Notes under the pieces: generated by a model | What the model was told of the DNA's origin: nothing | The model's database searches: none | The model's input: the letters and a program-made list of their open reading frames with translations, nothing else | Position numbers and translations under genes: made by a program | Part shown: one piece after another, positions 26,220-40,102 of the stretch | Layout: each line of letters starts with the position of its first letter | Numbering within the stretch: the stretch's first letter is position 1 | Assembly (NCBI GenBank): GCA_039619475.1 | Contig: CM077115.1 | Span: 397,764,557-397,828,556 of the forward strand | Source: Icerya purchasi | Lineage: Eukaryota; Arthropoda; Insecta; Hemiptera; Monophlebidae | Direction of reading: 5' to 3' | DNA: 64,000 bases

Positions 26220-29200
26220 ATTAGGGAGTAGAGATTGGTGGCTTTCAGGAAGGAGAAGAGTTTGAGAGTTTTGATGTCATTATTTGAAAGTAGGAATTCA
26301 AGAGATTCGTTTCGGATCTGTAGATTTCTTTGGGTTTGGAATTTTGGACAATCGATTAGTATTTGTTTGATGGAGATGGCGACTATGCAGAAATCGCATC
26401 ATATAGGTCGAAGCTGTTTGTTTAGTATATAACCGTGAGTGAGAGCTGAGTGACCTAGTTTGAATAGTACGATTTCGTTTTTTCTAGATTCTTGATATGA
26501 AGTTCGCCAAAGATCGACGGTTTTCTTTATGGTTTTTAGTTTGTTTGTGTCTGAGATCTGATTCCAGTATTGTTGGAAGGATTTATGTACGAAGGATTTA
26601 CTGGATATTTTCAGGTCTAAAAGAGGAATTGGAACGTTTGGAATTGGATAGATGGTCGAGGACAGTTTTGCGATTTCATCTGCTTTCTCATTTGACGGAT
26701 GTTGCAATTTGACAAAATTTGGATATTTGGTAAGGGGGTTGTTGAAGTGACGATTAGGGATGAAAGGACTAAATTGGGATTTATCCAAGTAAGTGCGTGA
26801 CAGATCTATCTTCGGAATGTATGAGGACCAGAGTGGATTTATATTGATGGGAAAGTGTTGAATCTTGGTGTTCTTTAGGATAATTGATTTTAGAAGATCG
26901 TCACTGCTATGAGAGAGGGGGTTGGAAGAAATCATGAAATAGAGAGGGCAGTTGAAGATGGGATTTGCATTGATGTTAAGAATAGTATTTGTGCAGATAA
27001 GATGTCTCCGAATGTTTAATGAAGGTTCTGACGATTCGCTTTGAAGGCTGTCAATAGGAGTGGTTCGAAAGGCACCTGTGACTAATCTCAGGCGTATATT
27101 ATGAATGGTATTCAGTGAATCGAGTCGAGATTGAGAGGCGAATCCATTGGTCGAATAATGGTGTGATAGAGCTTCAGAAGTGTGGATCTGTCGAATCCGT
27201 ATGAAGTATGAGCTAGTTCTTTTTAAAAGATTAATCTTTTTGAAGCATTTGCTTTTGAGGTTTTGAATTTGTGGATTCCAGGAAGAAGTGTTGTCAAAGA
27301 CGATACCGAGGTATTTGACATTGTTAGAAAGTGGAAGAGGTATATTATCGATATCGATGTTAAGATTTTTCGGACATTTGTAATACTTGCAGAAGTGAAT
27401 TGCAGTGGATTTCTCTTGTGGTATTGTGTGTCCGTTACTCCGAGTCCATTTTATCATTTGGTCAACTCCTTTTGGAGGATATTTTCTCCGATTTTTGGAT
27501 CTTGACAGCTGATGGCTATGTAGAAATCGTCTGCAAAAAAGCCTTTATGACAAGAGGAGGAACTGAAATGGCTAGATCGTCGATGCCGATGATGAAAAGA
27601 GTAGGACTGAGAACAGCTCCCCGGGGCACATCATTTAACAGTCCATGTGTGTCTGAGAATATGTGTTGGCAATACGAACGACAAATTCTCTATTTTGAAG
27701 AAAATTGGATAGATTGCCGTCTATATTAAATAATTTCAAGGCAAAAAGAATTTTATTTCTTGATATAGTGTCGAATGCTTTAGTAAAATCGAAAAAAAGT
27801 CGCTAGAAAATAATTTTTGTTGTGATAGGCTTCATTAATTTTGCTATTTTTTGTAGATTAGTTGGTGAAGCGTTGACCTGCCAGGTCTGAATCCGCATTG
27901 AGCGGAAGATAACTTGCCATTTTCTTCAAGGTACCATAGCAGTCTTCTATTTACAATTCTCTCGAAAATTTTGCAGAGATTCGACGTTAAAGATGTAGGC
28001 CTGTAGCTGTCGGCATGAAAAAGATTTTTATCGGGTTTTAAAAAGGGATTTCTTTTCTCCAGATAGTAAGAAAGGAATGCGAGCTCCAGATAATATTGAA
28101 GATTTTTAATAATAGATGTTTTATATTATCTGAAGCGTTTTTTGGAAAAATTGAATATGAAAATGATCTGGACCTGGGGCTGAAATTTTTGAAGAGTTTA
28201 TGGCATCTTCGAGTTCTCAAAGAGTGGTGTCCTGATTGAAAGTTTGATTAGAAGCTTCAATTGAAATATTATCGACTTGAGATTGTTGAGAAGCGGTTGT
28301 GTTTGATATACTGCTCAACTGATCTGCAAAAGCATTTACTATTGCTGTGGCATCTGTGTTGATATCGTTATTGATGAAGATGCTTTTTGGCGAAGAAATG
28401 CATTTTTTGGATTCTATACTCCGGATGGCTGACCAGATTTCCAGGAATCTCTTTTTGCTTGTTTGATAGATCGCTGAGCTATTGCTCTCAATTTGTGATA
28501 ATTTAGGAGGTTGTAATAAATGGGAGTTCTTTTTAGAGCTTTGAGGGCTCTTCTACGATTTCAAATTGCTGATTGGCAGTTCTCTGACCACCACGAAACT
28601 GATTTTCGGCGAAAAGTATTGCACTTAGGAATCGATTGAAATGCGTAGTCTAATATTTGATTTGTGAATGATGATACTAGACTGTCGATATTTTGAACAC
28701 ATTTCCTGGGAGAGGGCCCAGTTGGCATTTTTGAAATTCCATTTGTAGTGAATCAATGTTCAGATTGATGAGCTGGGGGACATAATCACTTCCAGGACAT
28801 GTCGAAATGGTAAAATGTCTGAATGAGATGATTTAAGTTAACAGTGCCGAATAGGAGGTCGATAGTAGACCAGCTGTTGTGGAAAGAGCTGAAATGAGTA
28901 TGTTCTAAAGTGTTGAAGATTGATAAGTTATTCTCTTCTAGGATCACTTGAATCAATTTTCCTTTATTGTTTGTATACGAGCCACCCCATTATAAAAGGT
29001 GTAGGTAGTTGACCAATTAAAGGTTGTAGATCTTACTTTGTTACTGCGAGATTAGGTGGTAAATAGAAACAGCAAATGCTTATTTTTTGTCCTGAGTCGA
29101 AATCGCAGGATACAGCTAGTGTTTGCAAGTGAGTGGTTTTATTGATTTCTGTGTGAAAGATGGTGTTCTTTATGGCTAGTAATACACTAGCACGTGCGCG

Positions 29201-29395
29201 CGCTGCATTATCCAGTTCTTTGCGATATATGATGTAGTTTTTTAGGGTTAACGAATTAAAGGATTGAAGATTAGTTTCTTGAAGAGCAACAATGATTGGG
29301 TTATAGGATTTTAGCAGTAATTGGAAATCTTCATAGTGGGCAAATAGTCCGTTGCAGTTCCAATTTAAGATTGAATTGGCTGACATTATATACAA
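26220..29395 (-). pseudogene. LINE ORF2: APE endonuclease and reverse transcriptase, broken; RNase H core deleted
   Basis: From the ATG at 29395 the first 120 codons are an APE-type endonuclease start: SILNWNCNGL, then IIVALQETNL with the catalytic Glu, then the YRKELDNAARARASVLLAI segment. The frame is lost at about 29030. The RT active site FADD is at 27537-27526. A long open piece (27457-26399, 352 codons) covers the RT thumb and the region after it, with VKYLGIVFDNTSSWNPQI. Where an RNase H domain (TDGS...) would sit, the sequence jumps from PNRHFNNPLTKYPNF directly to PSNEKADEIAKL, which is the tail of RNase H. The end near 26300-26400 has the Cys-rich CDFC...ILIDCPKF segment. It is dead but fairly young-looking compared with its neighbours. 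Confidence 0.82.
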
Positions 29396-29435
29396 ATGGA
29401 GACGAAGTGGTGTTTAGAAACACGGAGGGAATGTT

Positions 29436-30838
29436 TCAATTTGTTTGGTTTCCAGTAAGAGGTACCGACCAGTCGGCTAGGCAATTGATTTTGCCCTCGT
29501 TATCATCACGAAAGGCATTGGCGATTTTTGTGATTCGAATTTTGGTCTGTTTGTCTTGTAGCGACGGATAAACTAGTCGGAGTATTATGTTGAGGTCTGG
29601 TATGTTCATTTTGAGTTTTCTGGCTGCTTCACGGGGCTTTGTTGATTTTCTCGTTTCTTCTAAGAAGTCAATAATTTGATTGTAGGTTACACCATCTCCT
29701 TCTTGAAAAGAGTTTTCTAGGTTTTTCAAAATTTCGGTGAATGGTGTTGGTTTTTCTTCTTCTTTTTTCTTCTTTTTAGGTTGAACATCAGCGGTTTTGG
29801 TTGAATTTTTAGACGGGATTTTGGCTACTGAAGCATTGAAATTGGTTGAGGATGTTGTGGATATCGGGCAATTACGTTTATTTGACGGGTTTTGGGTTGC
29901 TTTGTTGTTCGGAGCTAGTTTATTGTTGATTTCTGTTATTATTACTTCGTTGGTTTCGGTGGTTACTGGCGTTGTTGAGGTTTCGAATTCCACACTATTT
30001 TCATCGTCGAAGTTTTCGGTGGGATCATCGTAGTTATCAGTTAGATCGCCCTCGTCATCGTGAATAAGGTGAGAGACTGTATCCGTTGCGCCTTTAGTGT
30101 TTATTACTGGAGATGATGTTGGTATATTATTGCATTTTGATGAGATATGGCCGATTTTTTTGCAAACGAAGCAAGTAATTTCGTCTATGGTGAGAAAGAT
30201 ACGGTACAATTCACCGTCCACATCTATTTGTATAGAGGAGGGAACGTTTTTTGTTTCTTCATGGATGTATACCTGGCGGCGGAAACTGTAAACGTTGTAG
30301 CCTACGTCATTTTGATCCATCGATAGTTTCAAAGTTTCGATTTTAGATTTGATATTCAGAAAATAAAGCGCTTCTTTTAAACATTCGTTCGATATGTCTG
30401 GGTAAACTTGCGATAAGATAAGCCTTTCCGTATAAGCCTTTTCGATGTTTGTAGCATTTTGCATGCCTGGAGTATGGTGCCGTTGATATCGATTTCGCCG
30501 AAGTTGTTGATAAAGGTATTAACGGTATCTTCATCTGATAGGACTATGCACACACGGTTACGCGAAATTTTCGATGCATGTGTGATTTTATCCAGCCCAA
30601 TTTTGTCCCCGACTGCTCGGATGTATTGATTGATGTGAATATCTTTGTACGATGGGAAAACAATGGACAATTTTTCGCTATTGATTTTATTCCGTTTGTT
30701 TGCGTAAGATGTCTGTTTTTTTTATGTGAATATTATGGTTTGATTACGGTTAGTTTGATTCGCATTTACAAGTACATTAGATGTGGACGGAATACCATTG
30801 TTATTCGGTAATGAAGGGAAATCGTTTGGGTTGAGCAT
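29436..30838 (-). pseudogene. LINE ORF1 (nucleic-acid-binding, CCHC zinc knuckle), broken
   Basis: The start is set at the ATG at 30838-30836 (MLNPNDFPSLPNNN...). One in-frame TAA follows after about 38 codons, in the middle of otherwise continuous ORF1 sequence. A frame change near 30470 joins the first part (LSIVFPSYKDIHINQYIRA... with an RRM-like layout) to the second (30464-29436). The second part contains SFRRQVYIHE, PSSIQIDVDGELYRIFLT and the knuckle CFVCKKIGHISSKC (C-x2-C-x4-H-x4-C) at about 30170-30130. A Lys-rich low-complexity stretch follows, then a C-terminal helical region. ORF1 proteins of this type bind element RNA in the cytoplasmic ribonucleoprotein; that function is known for the family, not shown here. 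Confidence 0.8.
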
Positions 30839-31089
30839 TTTGCGCGGAACAACTGATAAAGGCGTGTCGCCTTTACCAAGTTGGCTGGGTTAGTTAATAA
30901 TAATACGATCACTTACCATTCGGTCGGTAAATAACAAAAAACAAACAAAAAACAAAAACAAAAAAAATAAAGATAGACAAGCGCATACGAATGTTTAGAT
31001 AAGATAAGAAAAACACACGGTTAACACGATAAAGTGAACGCAGAAACACACGTCTTCTTTGTAACACTTTAACATTTAAATTTTCTAAT

Positions 31090-34000
31090 TTGGTTTTATT
31101 TGTGTAGTAATGCGTGCAATTATCTCAACATTTTTCTGTCCTAGAGAAGGACCGAGAAAAAAATCAGGATTCGCCACTATTACTCATACATACCTATATA
31201 TACGGAAAAAAAAAATGCGTTGCATATTATCAGTAAGTATATTCAGATTGCTATTAAAGTTTATCGTAATTCACTTTGACACTGTAAGAAATATTTAAAA
31301 TCCACGGGGAAGTATAAAAACTGTTCAAAAATTACTGAAGTATACACAACCACAGGAGACATATACAAATACTAAAGATTAAATTTATAAAAAAAAAGTT
31401 TTCATTGAAAATATTTCAACAATCAAACTGACTGATAAGGAAATGAAAAAATAAGTTTTTAAGCATTGTTTTCCATTTTTAAAAAAAAAAAAAAAAACTT
31501 TTATAAGAAACAATTTATTATTTGAAACCATCATCAAATTACTGTATATGAATTATATAAGATTTGGTAAGAATTCATCGATTACATTATTAAAAGTAAT
31601 ATGATGAATCACTTTCTTTTGACACGTTTCACCCCTTAATTCAAGTAATAACAAATGACTTTTTCATTTTTCTCATTATCGGACTGATTGCTACACTAGC
31701 GCAACATTGTGATATTTTAAAACTTCCATTTCTCAACTAAATCTTAATTATCTCTACAATATGCAGGATATATGTTTTCGTTCGATTTCAATAAACCTGA
31801 GGAATTAAAATTTATTTATTGAATTTCTAGTCCGAACTGAATCAAGCAATAAAACCAAATTATAATCAGAGATACTTCTATCAAAATTTAGTGAAACCTT
31901 TCTAAGCGATATTTCGACATTCGTGTCGGTTGAACCAATTCGACAAAGAATTTCACGATAATTTCTCCCTTGATAGAATGAAAATTCATAGTCTCTGTAA
32001 AAAAAAATCAGGAACTAAGGGATCTGTGTCTTAATTATACTATGGCGACTAAAAAAGTCCAGTTTCAGATGAAAGCGATTTTGATACTTTTTTAGCAAAA
32101 ACTGTTTAATCGAAAAAAAAGAAAATCCCGAGCGCATACCTCACGGATACGACTTTTCAACATCTCCTCCGCCGGTCAAAAATCTTTCACCCGGTGGTGC
32201 CAAAGTAACTTTCGGCTTCCGCTATAACCGAAATTGCTCGAAAGGTCTTTTTTGCTTTTGACTACGGAAGGGCTAATTCTTCAATAGCAATTTTTATCGG
32301 AATACAAAAAAAAACACATCCCAGATCTCACGAACGGTACAATATAATCATCACACTCTAATGACTTCAATCAACCTTACTCTTCTAGACAAGTAGACCG
32401 TCAGTATCCTGCCGACATAATGAATCTTCTCTCCAAGTACAATGCCATTTCACCAACAAACTTTGCACCTTACACCGATATATTTTCATTTCCGACGTAA
32501 ATTCGTTTATTTTATTTCGCAAACGATCCACTTCCGCCGGAACTGCTACGTTGTCCGTGAAAAAAATACCATTCGTCGGCAAACAGGAAAAATCTGCCCC
32601 AAAATTTATCGAATTGTACATACACGTTAATTGTTCACTCTAAAAAATTACAGCAATATCATTATACGTGTAATACGCGGACAAGGAGAACACCGACAAA
32701 CTTCAGCAGCCTATTCTTACGAAGCTGATGATAACATTGACGTTCTTTTAAAAAATGCTATACGGAATTATATACTTCATTGAAGTCAATGCAGCTTCCT
32801 TCTTGGTACCCGCAACAGCAAATATCACTTATTACAGACTCTCTGGCGTGCCCTTACCTATTATGCCATACCGGTTGCAGTAAATGTTTCACGCAAAGTA
32901 TAAAACTGAATAGAAACCAATGTAAAATGTAATTTCTACGAAATTGCACAGTCGACTATATCTACATTCCAACGTCGGCTAACTTCTCGTACCTATTTAC
33001 TAAAAAACCTAAACAGCAGTGCAACTTAATTTAGCTTCACAAAGCAAAATATCTGGTCACTGTTACGAAAACTGCATTTTATTCGTACATTGCATCATAA
33101 CTTTATGATAAAATCGAATGTATCAGAACATTAATTTTCTTCGTTTTTTTTCACGCTCAACTTATATGTACTATACATATACATTATTTTCATTGTGTTC
33201 GATTAAATCGCATCGATACCTGCATATAATTATAATATTCTATTTTCATTTACCGGGTACATTTCAACATTTCATTTTACTAGTACTATTATTCATGAAT
33301 GAGAATAAAATACAACTGCACTTCATTCCTGTAGAAAATTCTCAGATTAAACGTGCCAGTTATTTTCAGGAATTCAATACTCTTTTTGTCATTTTTATGG
33401 CCTAATAACAGTTGTAAAAAAGTATACCTATAATAACGTTACAATACTCATCTGCCAAATCATTAGCCAGAATATATAATAATAGGAAATGAAAACATAC
33501 AATACTTCGATAAATACGAATAAACGACATATGCTTCATTTTTAAAACTTTTAAAGATATCCAAATGCCCATTTTTAAGAATTTTACTACAATATGTCCG
33601 CGCTTAATTACATTATAGTGTCGGCTAAATTACACTTCTGTTGAGGATAACCGCATTATAGTGCATTTAGAAAAACTACTTTATTCATAAGTTACCAAGC
33701 GCAGACAGGATGACCTGCTGAAAACTACGAAGTTAAGAGACAGAAAATACAATTCCGGATTTTAATATTACCTACACGAAATCGGTATAAAGGAACAAAA
33801 ATTTGAGCAAGCAAAGAAGGAAAGATAATACTGTTCGAGAAGTTTTAATATACAGGGTAAGACAGCGCTTAGAGAAAGTACAAATTCAGATTTAAAACAA
33901 CGAACAATCAAATGAAAATCCGATAAAGAGGGAAAAAGAAAAAAAAGCCCTAATGAATGAACGAAATTAACTGTGCGGCACAAATGACGGCTGCACAGCG

Positions 34001-34465
34001 GAATTAAAAAAGAAGAAATAAGTTCCGGTAAAACTAACAGCATCAAATTTAGCCCGGAATGATTAAGTACAAAAAAAAACATTTAACATACAAACAATAT
34101 TAGCTACAAAGATCAAAAGATATACACAATTATCTTCACGAAGCAAAGAAAAATAAATTATTTTGAATTCCAGCGGGCACGATTTATGAAGAAAAGGATA
34201 ATCATACTGTAATGATAAAATACCACCAGGTGTAGTAAAGAAATTGTGAATTTGACGATATACCGCAATAATAATGATAGCCGAATGAAACAAACAAAAG
34301 TATGTGATAGTGTTCGTCAAAATATATTTTCGAACTTTCGGTTGAGCCGTGTTTAGTTTTGATTACTCGTTTATGTATAAATCACGTGTTTCGAAATGCG
34401 AACTGTATAAAAGAATAATCACTGTTTTTAATCGGTTAATAATGGTATAAATCAAAAGAAATTTG
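31090..34465. other. No gene or element recognised
   Basis: Mixed AT-rich sequence with short ORFs lacking recognisable domains (for example 33118-33405 plus and 33768-34082 minus). A slightly GC-richer stretch at 32100-32600 gives no family-like translation in any frame. Confidence 0.45.
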
Positions 34466-34471
34466 TTCAGG

Positions 34472-36045
34472 ATTTTTTTGTTTTTTTTTTATTTATAAAT
34501 TTACAAAAATACAAATCTAGGCTACGCGTGTAACTAGCTGGGCTATTACGGCACCTAGACTCACTGGAAGTTACAGAAGGCGGTGCAGTCTGTTCGATGC
34601 TGCAAAATTCAACACTGCCCGAACACAATCCGGGTGGTTCGACAATAGACGGTGGGGTGAGGTATGACTAGAAGTACAAGAAATATGCCGGCATCATTTC
34701 AGCGGATGCTCTACGGTTGGCGAGGCCGTAAACCCGCAAAGAGGACAGGTAGACGGAGGGGGAGCTCTTTCAAAGACGTAATTGTATGACAGTGCAGTGT
34801 GCCCCAGGCACAGTCCCGACAGGATCGAGAAATCCGTACGTGAAACGGAGAACGGCGGCCACCATGGGTCGGTGTTCGACTTTATGGACCTGAGCCAGGT
34901 CGTTTGTTCTGACCGTGGTTTGCTTCACTCTTTAACAAAGTGCATCAGAAAGACTGATGACCGTAATCGAGCCAGTACAGCTTTGAACGGCATCGGGGTC
35001 TAGATAGAGTTGCCTTAGCAGCCAAGTCAACCCGCTCGTTGCCGGGAACCCCAACATAGCCAGGGACCCATAAGAATGTGACATATACCTCAGATCGTGA
35101 AAGTTGGAATAGGGGGGTTTTTATTTTAATTAGTAGAATGTTGCAACCGTCTGGGTTCTGGATGGCTTTGATAGATTGGAATGAGTCGGTAATACAAAGG
35201 GTATTTTGAGACGCTGGGCTGGACGAATATGTCTCAAGACAAAGAAGGATCCCAAACATTTCTGTCTCTAAAATAGAGCAGTAGTCGTTTAGGCGATCGG
35301 TGTACATTACGCCTCCAATTTCATAAGCGCATGCAGTTGGTGAAGGAGAATTAGTAGGACTCGCGTCTGTATACATGTGAATGTAGTTAGGGAAGGAGAC
35401 GAGTTTATTTAATACTACTTGAGACATGGATATAGGAAGGTTAGATGTGCTTAAGGAATCTGCTAAAGATATGTTTATAGATGTTAGGACATGATTCCTA
35501 GGCGCTATAGTGGTCGGATTATCATGATGGTCGCTCCAGTTTATGCCTACCTTAGAACGAAAAGTTAAAGCCTTGACCGAAGGATCGCCAGGAAAGGATG
35601 GGAATAGGATTTGGAAGTTACTGGTGGAAAATTTATATAGTAAGGAATAACGAAAAGAATCTCGAAAGGTGAGATAACTGCGAATAATAGATAAAGGAGA
35701 AAGCGGCCCGCCAAAGCACAAGCACCCAACGAAGGTTATGATATGTAAAAAAGTATTATGCATAGGATCGATAGATTTTAGAAGTTTTTTATTAGCAGAA
35801 GAATACACCTGACAACCGTATAACAGTTTATTTAAGATAAGGGCTTTGCATACTGATAACAGCAATTTCGGATCTATATTGTACTTGTGGTTGGATAAAC
35901 ATTTCATGAATGGAGTCCACGATAATCTCTCATCAAACGTTAGACCCAGGAACTTTATGGAAGGAAGGAATGAGATAGGTACATGTTTAAATTCGTTAGT
36001 TTTTTTTTGGTTATTTTCTGAAATCTTTAGGATGCAATTATAAGA
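34472..36045 (-). pseudogene. 5'-truncated LINE with RT thumb and complete RNase H signature
   Basis: On the minus strand the piece starts inside RT at about 36045 (IKFLGLTFDERLSWTPFMK at 35960-35900) and stays open from 35907 to 34945 (320 codons). The RNase H domain shows its four acidic positions in order: YTDAS (about 35370), LETEMFGI (35270), ITDSFQSIK (35190) and LWVPGYVGVPGNERVD (about 35050). After 34945 the frame shifts; the tail continues with ANRRASAEMMPAYFLYF to about 34670. A T-run on the plus strand at 34472-34490 is the poly-A. It is an APE-type LINE, a different family from that at 26143-31080. Confidence 0.82.
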
Positions 36046-36049
36046 ACGC

Positions 36050-39000
36050 TAATACAAACTACATTAATGTCCGTAATTATATTTATTTCTGTACTAGAAT
36101 TTCATTTGGAAAATATTAAAAACAATATTACTGCTGCCTTTTTGAATTATGTTACAACATCTTTTGAGGTTTTAGCTCCACACCGGGTGCATACCATTAT
36201 TTTATGTAGTTTCAGAATCTTCTTTAATTACATAGCTAACTTGTTTTGTTTCTTTTTTTTCTCTCTTTCTCTCTTGACAGGCATTTCCTGATCTTTCGAA
36301 GCTGCCAGAATGTTTTCGTCAAAAATGAAATCAATGTGAACTAAGTAAGCATTAAACAGATTGGAACGGATTCAAATAGATTAACAAAAACAAACACAGT
36401 TCGCACATTCTATACGCTTAGAAATAGTGTATAGTTTAGTTTATCTATGAAGCCGCTCGTGAACTTAAGTAATCCAATCGTGGTGTCCAGAGGTCGTCGT
36501 TATAACAAACGTGCAGCCTGATGAGAGTTCATCTCTCCGCTAGCATAACCTTAACGGTGTAAAATTTTAAAGGAAGCCGATAATGAGTCGATTGGCGCAA
36601 AACCATAAAATTCAGTCAGTTATTTGCAACATAACGCACCATAGCTTGCAGCTGAATCGTCTATGAAGTGCAGCGCTACAAGTTCGACAGGGAAGAGACA
36701 TTCGTTTCTCTCTCTCTTTTTTAAGGGGAAACTGTTCACTCGGTCAATTAATGTAAGTTCTACAGTCATCGATACGAAATTAAAACTCGAAGAGGAAAAC
36801 TACAAAAATCAAGCTGAGAATAGAAAAAAAAAAAAAGAAGAAAAACTGGGAAAACTGGAAATAAAATTTAAACAGAAAATATTTGCAGATTTCAAATTCG
36901 ACGATACTTATTAAAATGCCGCATAGCTTTCATTTCAGCTCTTGTAGTACCCGATAATAACAGAAACAAATGAAGTAAAATCATTATTAAACAAAAATAC
37001 ATAAAAACGATATCGTATCAAATTTCGACGACTCGAAAAAATACTTCCTTATTCTTTAATTGTACCCGCACGAATATTTTGTACGTAACTTTAAGGCTAA
37101 ACCTTTACGAATTATTATTGAACGGATCGAAATTTGCAGTCATTAGCAATTGTAAAAAAATCGTACGAAATTATTATTGTGAAAATTAGTTTACCCGTTT
37201 CTATTTAATTTTCTAATGCAGCAATTCGTTCGGAATGAATAATTTCATAATATATATTTTTATTGTTATATAAACGATTTTTACAAATAAACACGAGTGT
37301 AATTTACACTGATTGCAACTTGGCCTTGCTCCACTTATGCCATTAAAACGAATAACATTTCGCGTTGTATTTAAAAAGAAAAAATTTTAAATTATGTAAA
37401 TTCGAGTTACAAAGCAGGCCATCATCGTAATAATTACAGACTGCTACGTACGAATCCGTGTGTATTTTATTAGAAAAGGGTATTGTTTTTAGAAAACATT
37501 TTAATTCACGAGAAAACGCGAGACTGCTATATGGAAATTATTGAAATACGTATTTTATTGCTAGATAAATTACGGAAGCAGTGAGTAAAAAGTCGTTTTC
37601 TTTATAATACTAATCGAAATCTATTTTAAAACACTGCGCATCTCATATTCGCACATTAATTTTTAAGTACACCTCGTTTGATTTCACTTTTATTTCGTAG
37701 ATACCCACCAAAATCATTACGAATTGAAAATTCCAGAGATTTAAACACCGTACTAGTGTTTTGAATTTGAGAAAACTTTCAATTATTAACTTTTTCGAAA
37801 CTTCGCCCGTTACTAGGAAATTTTCAAAACTCTTTCTTACAAGCACCTACAAATCTTAAATAGGCAACTACTCGACAAATCTAATTATATTTTTGTTCTG
37901 AAAATTTAATCATATTTTCGTAAAAACTCCTCTTTAAGACTGCATATTCGAGAATTTTTGACATTTTTTCTTAGCCCGTCTCCTATATCGAAATAGATGA
38001 TACCGGCCAAATACCTTGATTGTTTGCAATGAGTAAATAAAGCTTCTATAGGTATTTTTAAGGGTAGATTTATGTACCACCCCACCATAATTTTAAGTAT
38101 TATTAATTAATAATAGCCAACAGTCATTTACATAATTGTAATAAATTCTTAACGCATATATGTATGTATGTGATAAACATATATATATATATATATACAT
38201 GTATATATATATCATCATCATCATCATCATCATTATATTGCAGATAAGATTTTAATATCGTTCATCCTCTCTTTTATATTCCATTAACAATTTTTACTTG
38301 GTGCACATTACCTCCATAGTCGAAAGTATCTTGTTTTCACAACTTTAGTTCATACGCTTACTGAAAATTTATTTTTATATTTTTCTCACTTATTTCTGTA
38401 TTCAATTGTTTATTTACACTAAACGTGAGAAAAGAGTTTTATGCATCAATTGCACTGGTAGAAACATCAAACTTTTAAAAACTTACTCTTGGCAGTCCTT
38501 TAGGGGTGATTTAATTTTTTTTTTTTTTTAATGTTTACATTTTCAATTTCAGATTAATCACTAAAATTAATCTGAACTTGCCCGGTTCGTAATTTTTTCT
38601 AATTTCATTTCTTCACTGCGCCAGGATAGTTCATAAATTGAACATTAATTATAAATTAATCAGTCCAAATTTATTATTTACGCATTTCCGTAATTTATAT
38701 TTAATATGTTTCTGCTAACCACAAAAAAAAAATCATCTCAAAAATAAGATTATTGAACCTCGCTCTATCTCTATTTAGCTCAACTAGCTTAATTATATTT
38801 ATAAAAGAACATAGAAGAGAGCGCCACTAAAGACGCTATTAAAATCAGTAAAATTTGAATTCTAATGTCGAGCTTTTTACTATAAAACGGAAAATAAAAG
38901 GATTATAAAATAACAAGTCAACAACCTATTGTGACCGATAAAGAAACAGCATTTTCCCAGACTTCAGTTTATTGTTTTATTTATTTTTCGAGAAGAAAAA

Positions 39001-39105
39001 TATATTAAAAAATAAAGAGGTACAACTAGTTTTCAATGAAACGCGAACAAAAAAAAATCGAACAACATTCGTAAATATTGTAATAATACGGTTAACCTAT
39101 TTATT
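36050..39105. other. No gene recognised; AT-rich with microsatellites
   Basis: A (TA)n plus (ATC)n microsatellite lies at about 38158-38235. The short ORFs show no domain. Around 36420-36560 the sequence is less AT-rich but has no sustained frame. Confidence 0.5.
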
Positions 39106-40102
39106 ACAAAGATATAACACGATAGTTATTTTTTGAAAACAGTTTTCAACCATTTTTCACCACTTTAAGTTCAATTTTTCAAAAAATTTTCATTTAATAT
39201 TTTCGGGGGCTTTCTGATAACTAATGCAAATGGTTTTGAGGCGTTATCATTATTTTATGCCAAAAATGGGGTGAAGCCTTTGATACAATTAAACTTTATA
39301 ATACTTAAAACGAATCGTACACTTTTGGTATGCTGTATAAAGAATATTAAGGCAAACCTACAATTTGATAACTCATTTCTACGGGAAATATATAGCGGTT
39401 CATGTATTTTTGCAAAATGGTTTTTTATCCCTTTCCGCGTCTTTAAGTTCAAATTATCAAAAAAGAGTTCTTACTTGACATCATCAATATATACATTGTA
39501 TTCACACTGTGATAATCACGATTCCTTTTGGATGGCAGCGTGATTTTTCGTTTCCTCAAAAATCGGATTCTGCCATTCTTTTCCCCTAAAATATTGGGAA
39601 AGGAAAACAACTTTGCACACTTTTAGTACACCATGTGTCTTCGTACGAAATTACAATTCGGTAAACCCATTTTTACCAAAAAAGATAACAGTTATCGTAT
39701 TTTTTCGGATACAGCTTTTAACCCCTTTCCACCCCTTAAAGTCCGAATTTTCAAAACAGCGTTCTTATTCGGCATCTTCAGTATATACATTATATTAACA
39801 TGAAATTACACGTGATAATCATGATTCATTTGAACTGTGATGTGATTTTTGGTTTTCTTAAAAACGGGGTTGTGCCTTTTTTCTCCCTTAAAATTTTGAG
39901 GATTTAAAAAAAAAAAATGCTGCACACATTTAGTAGACCATATGAGGTATTTTCATGCGAAATTACAATTATGAAGACCCATTTTCACCAAAACTAATAA
40001 CAATTTTGTGTATTTTTCGGGAAACAGTTTATAGCCCGTTTTCACCCCTTCAAATTCGAATTTTTAAAAAAGCGATCTTATTTTTGATATTTTCAGTATA
40101 TA

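Larger units (their letters stand above)
26143..31080 (-). mobile_element. Nearly full-length two-ORF non-LTR retrotransposon (Jockey/R1-like)
   Basis: Running on the minus strand from about 31080 to 26143, this copy has an A/C-rich leader, an ORF1 with a zinc knuckle (30838-29436), a 40-bp gap, an ORF2 with endonuclease and RT (29395 to about 26220), a short 3' UTR (GCCATAAGGCTGTACATGGA) and a poly-A of about 18 bases ending at 26143. The size of about 4.9 kb and order ORF1-EN-RT fit APE-type LINEs. The exact 5' end is not visible because no target-site duplication could be found. It is inactive owing to an in-frame stop and a frameshift in ORF1, several breaks in ORF2, and loss of the RNase H core. 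Confidence 0.85.

Noticed and set aside
29797..30033. Val/Leu-rich plus-strand frames across 29296-30291 and 26497-27729
   Set aside because: They lie opposite the LINE ORF1/ORF2 on the minus strand and have no domain of their own.
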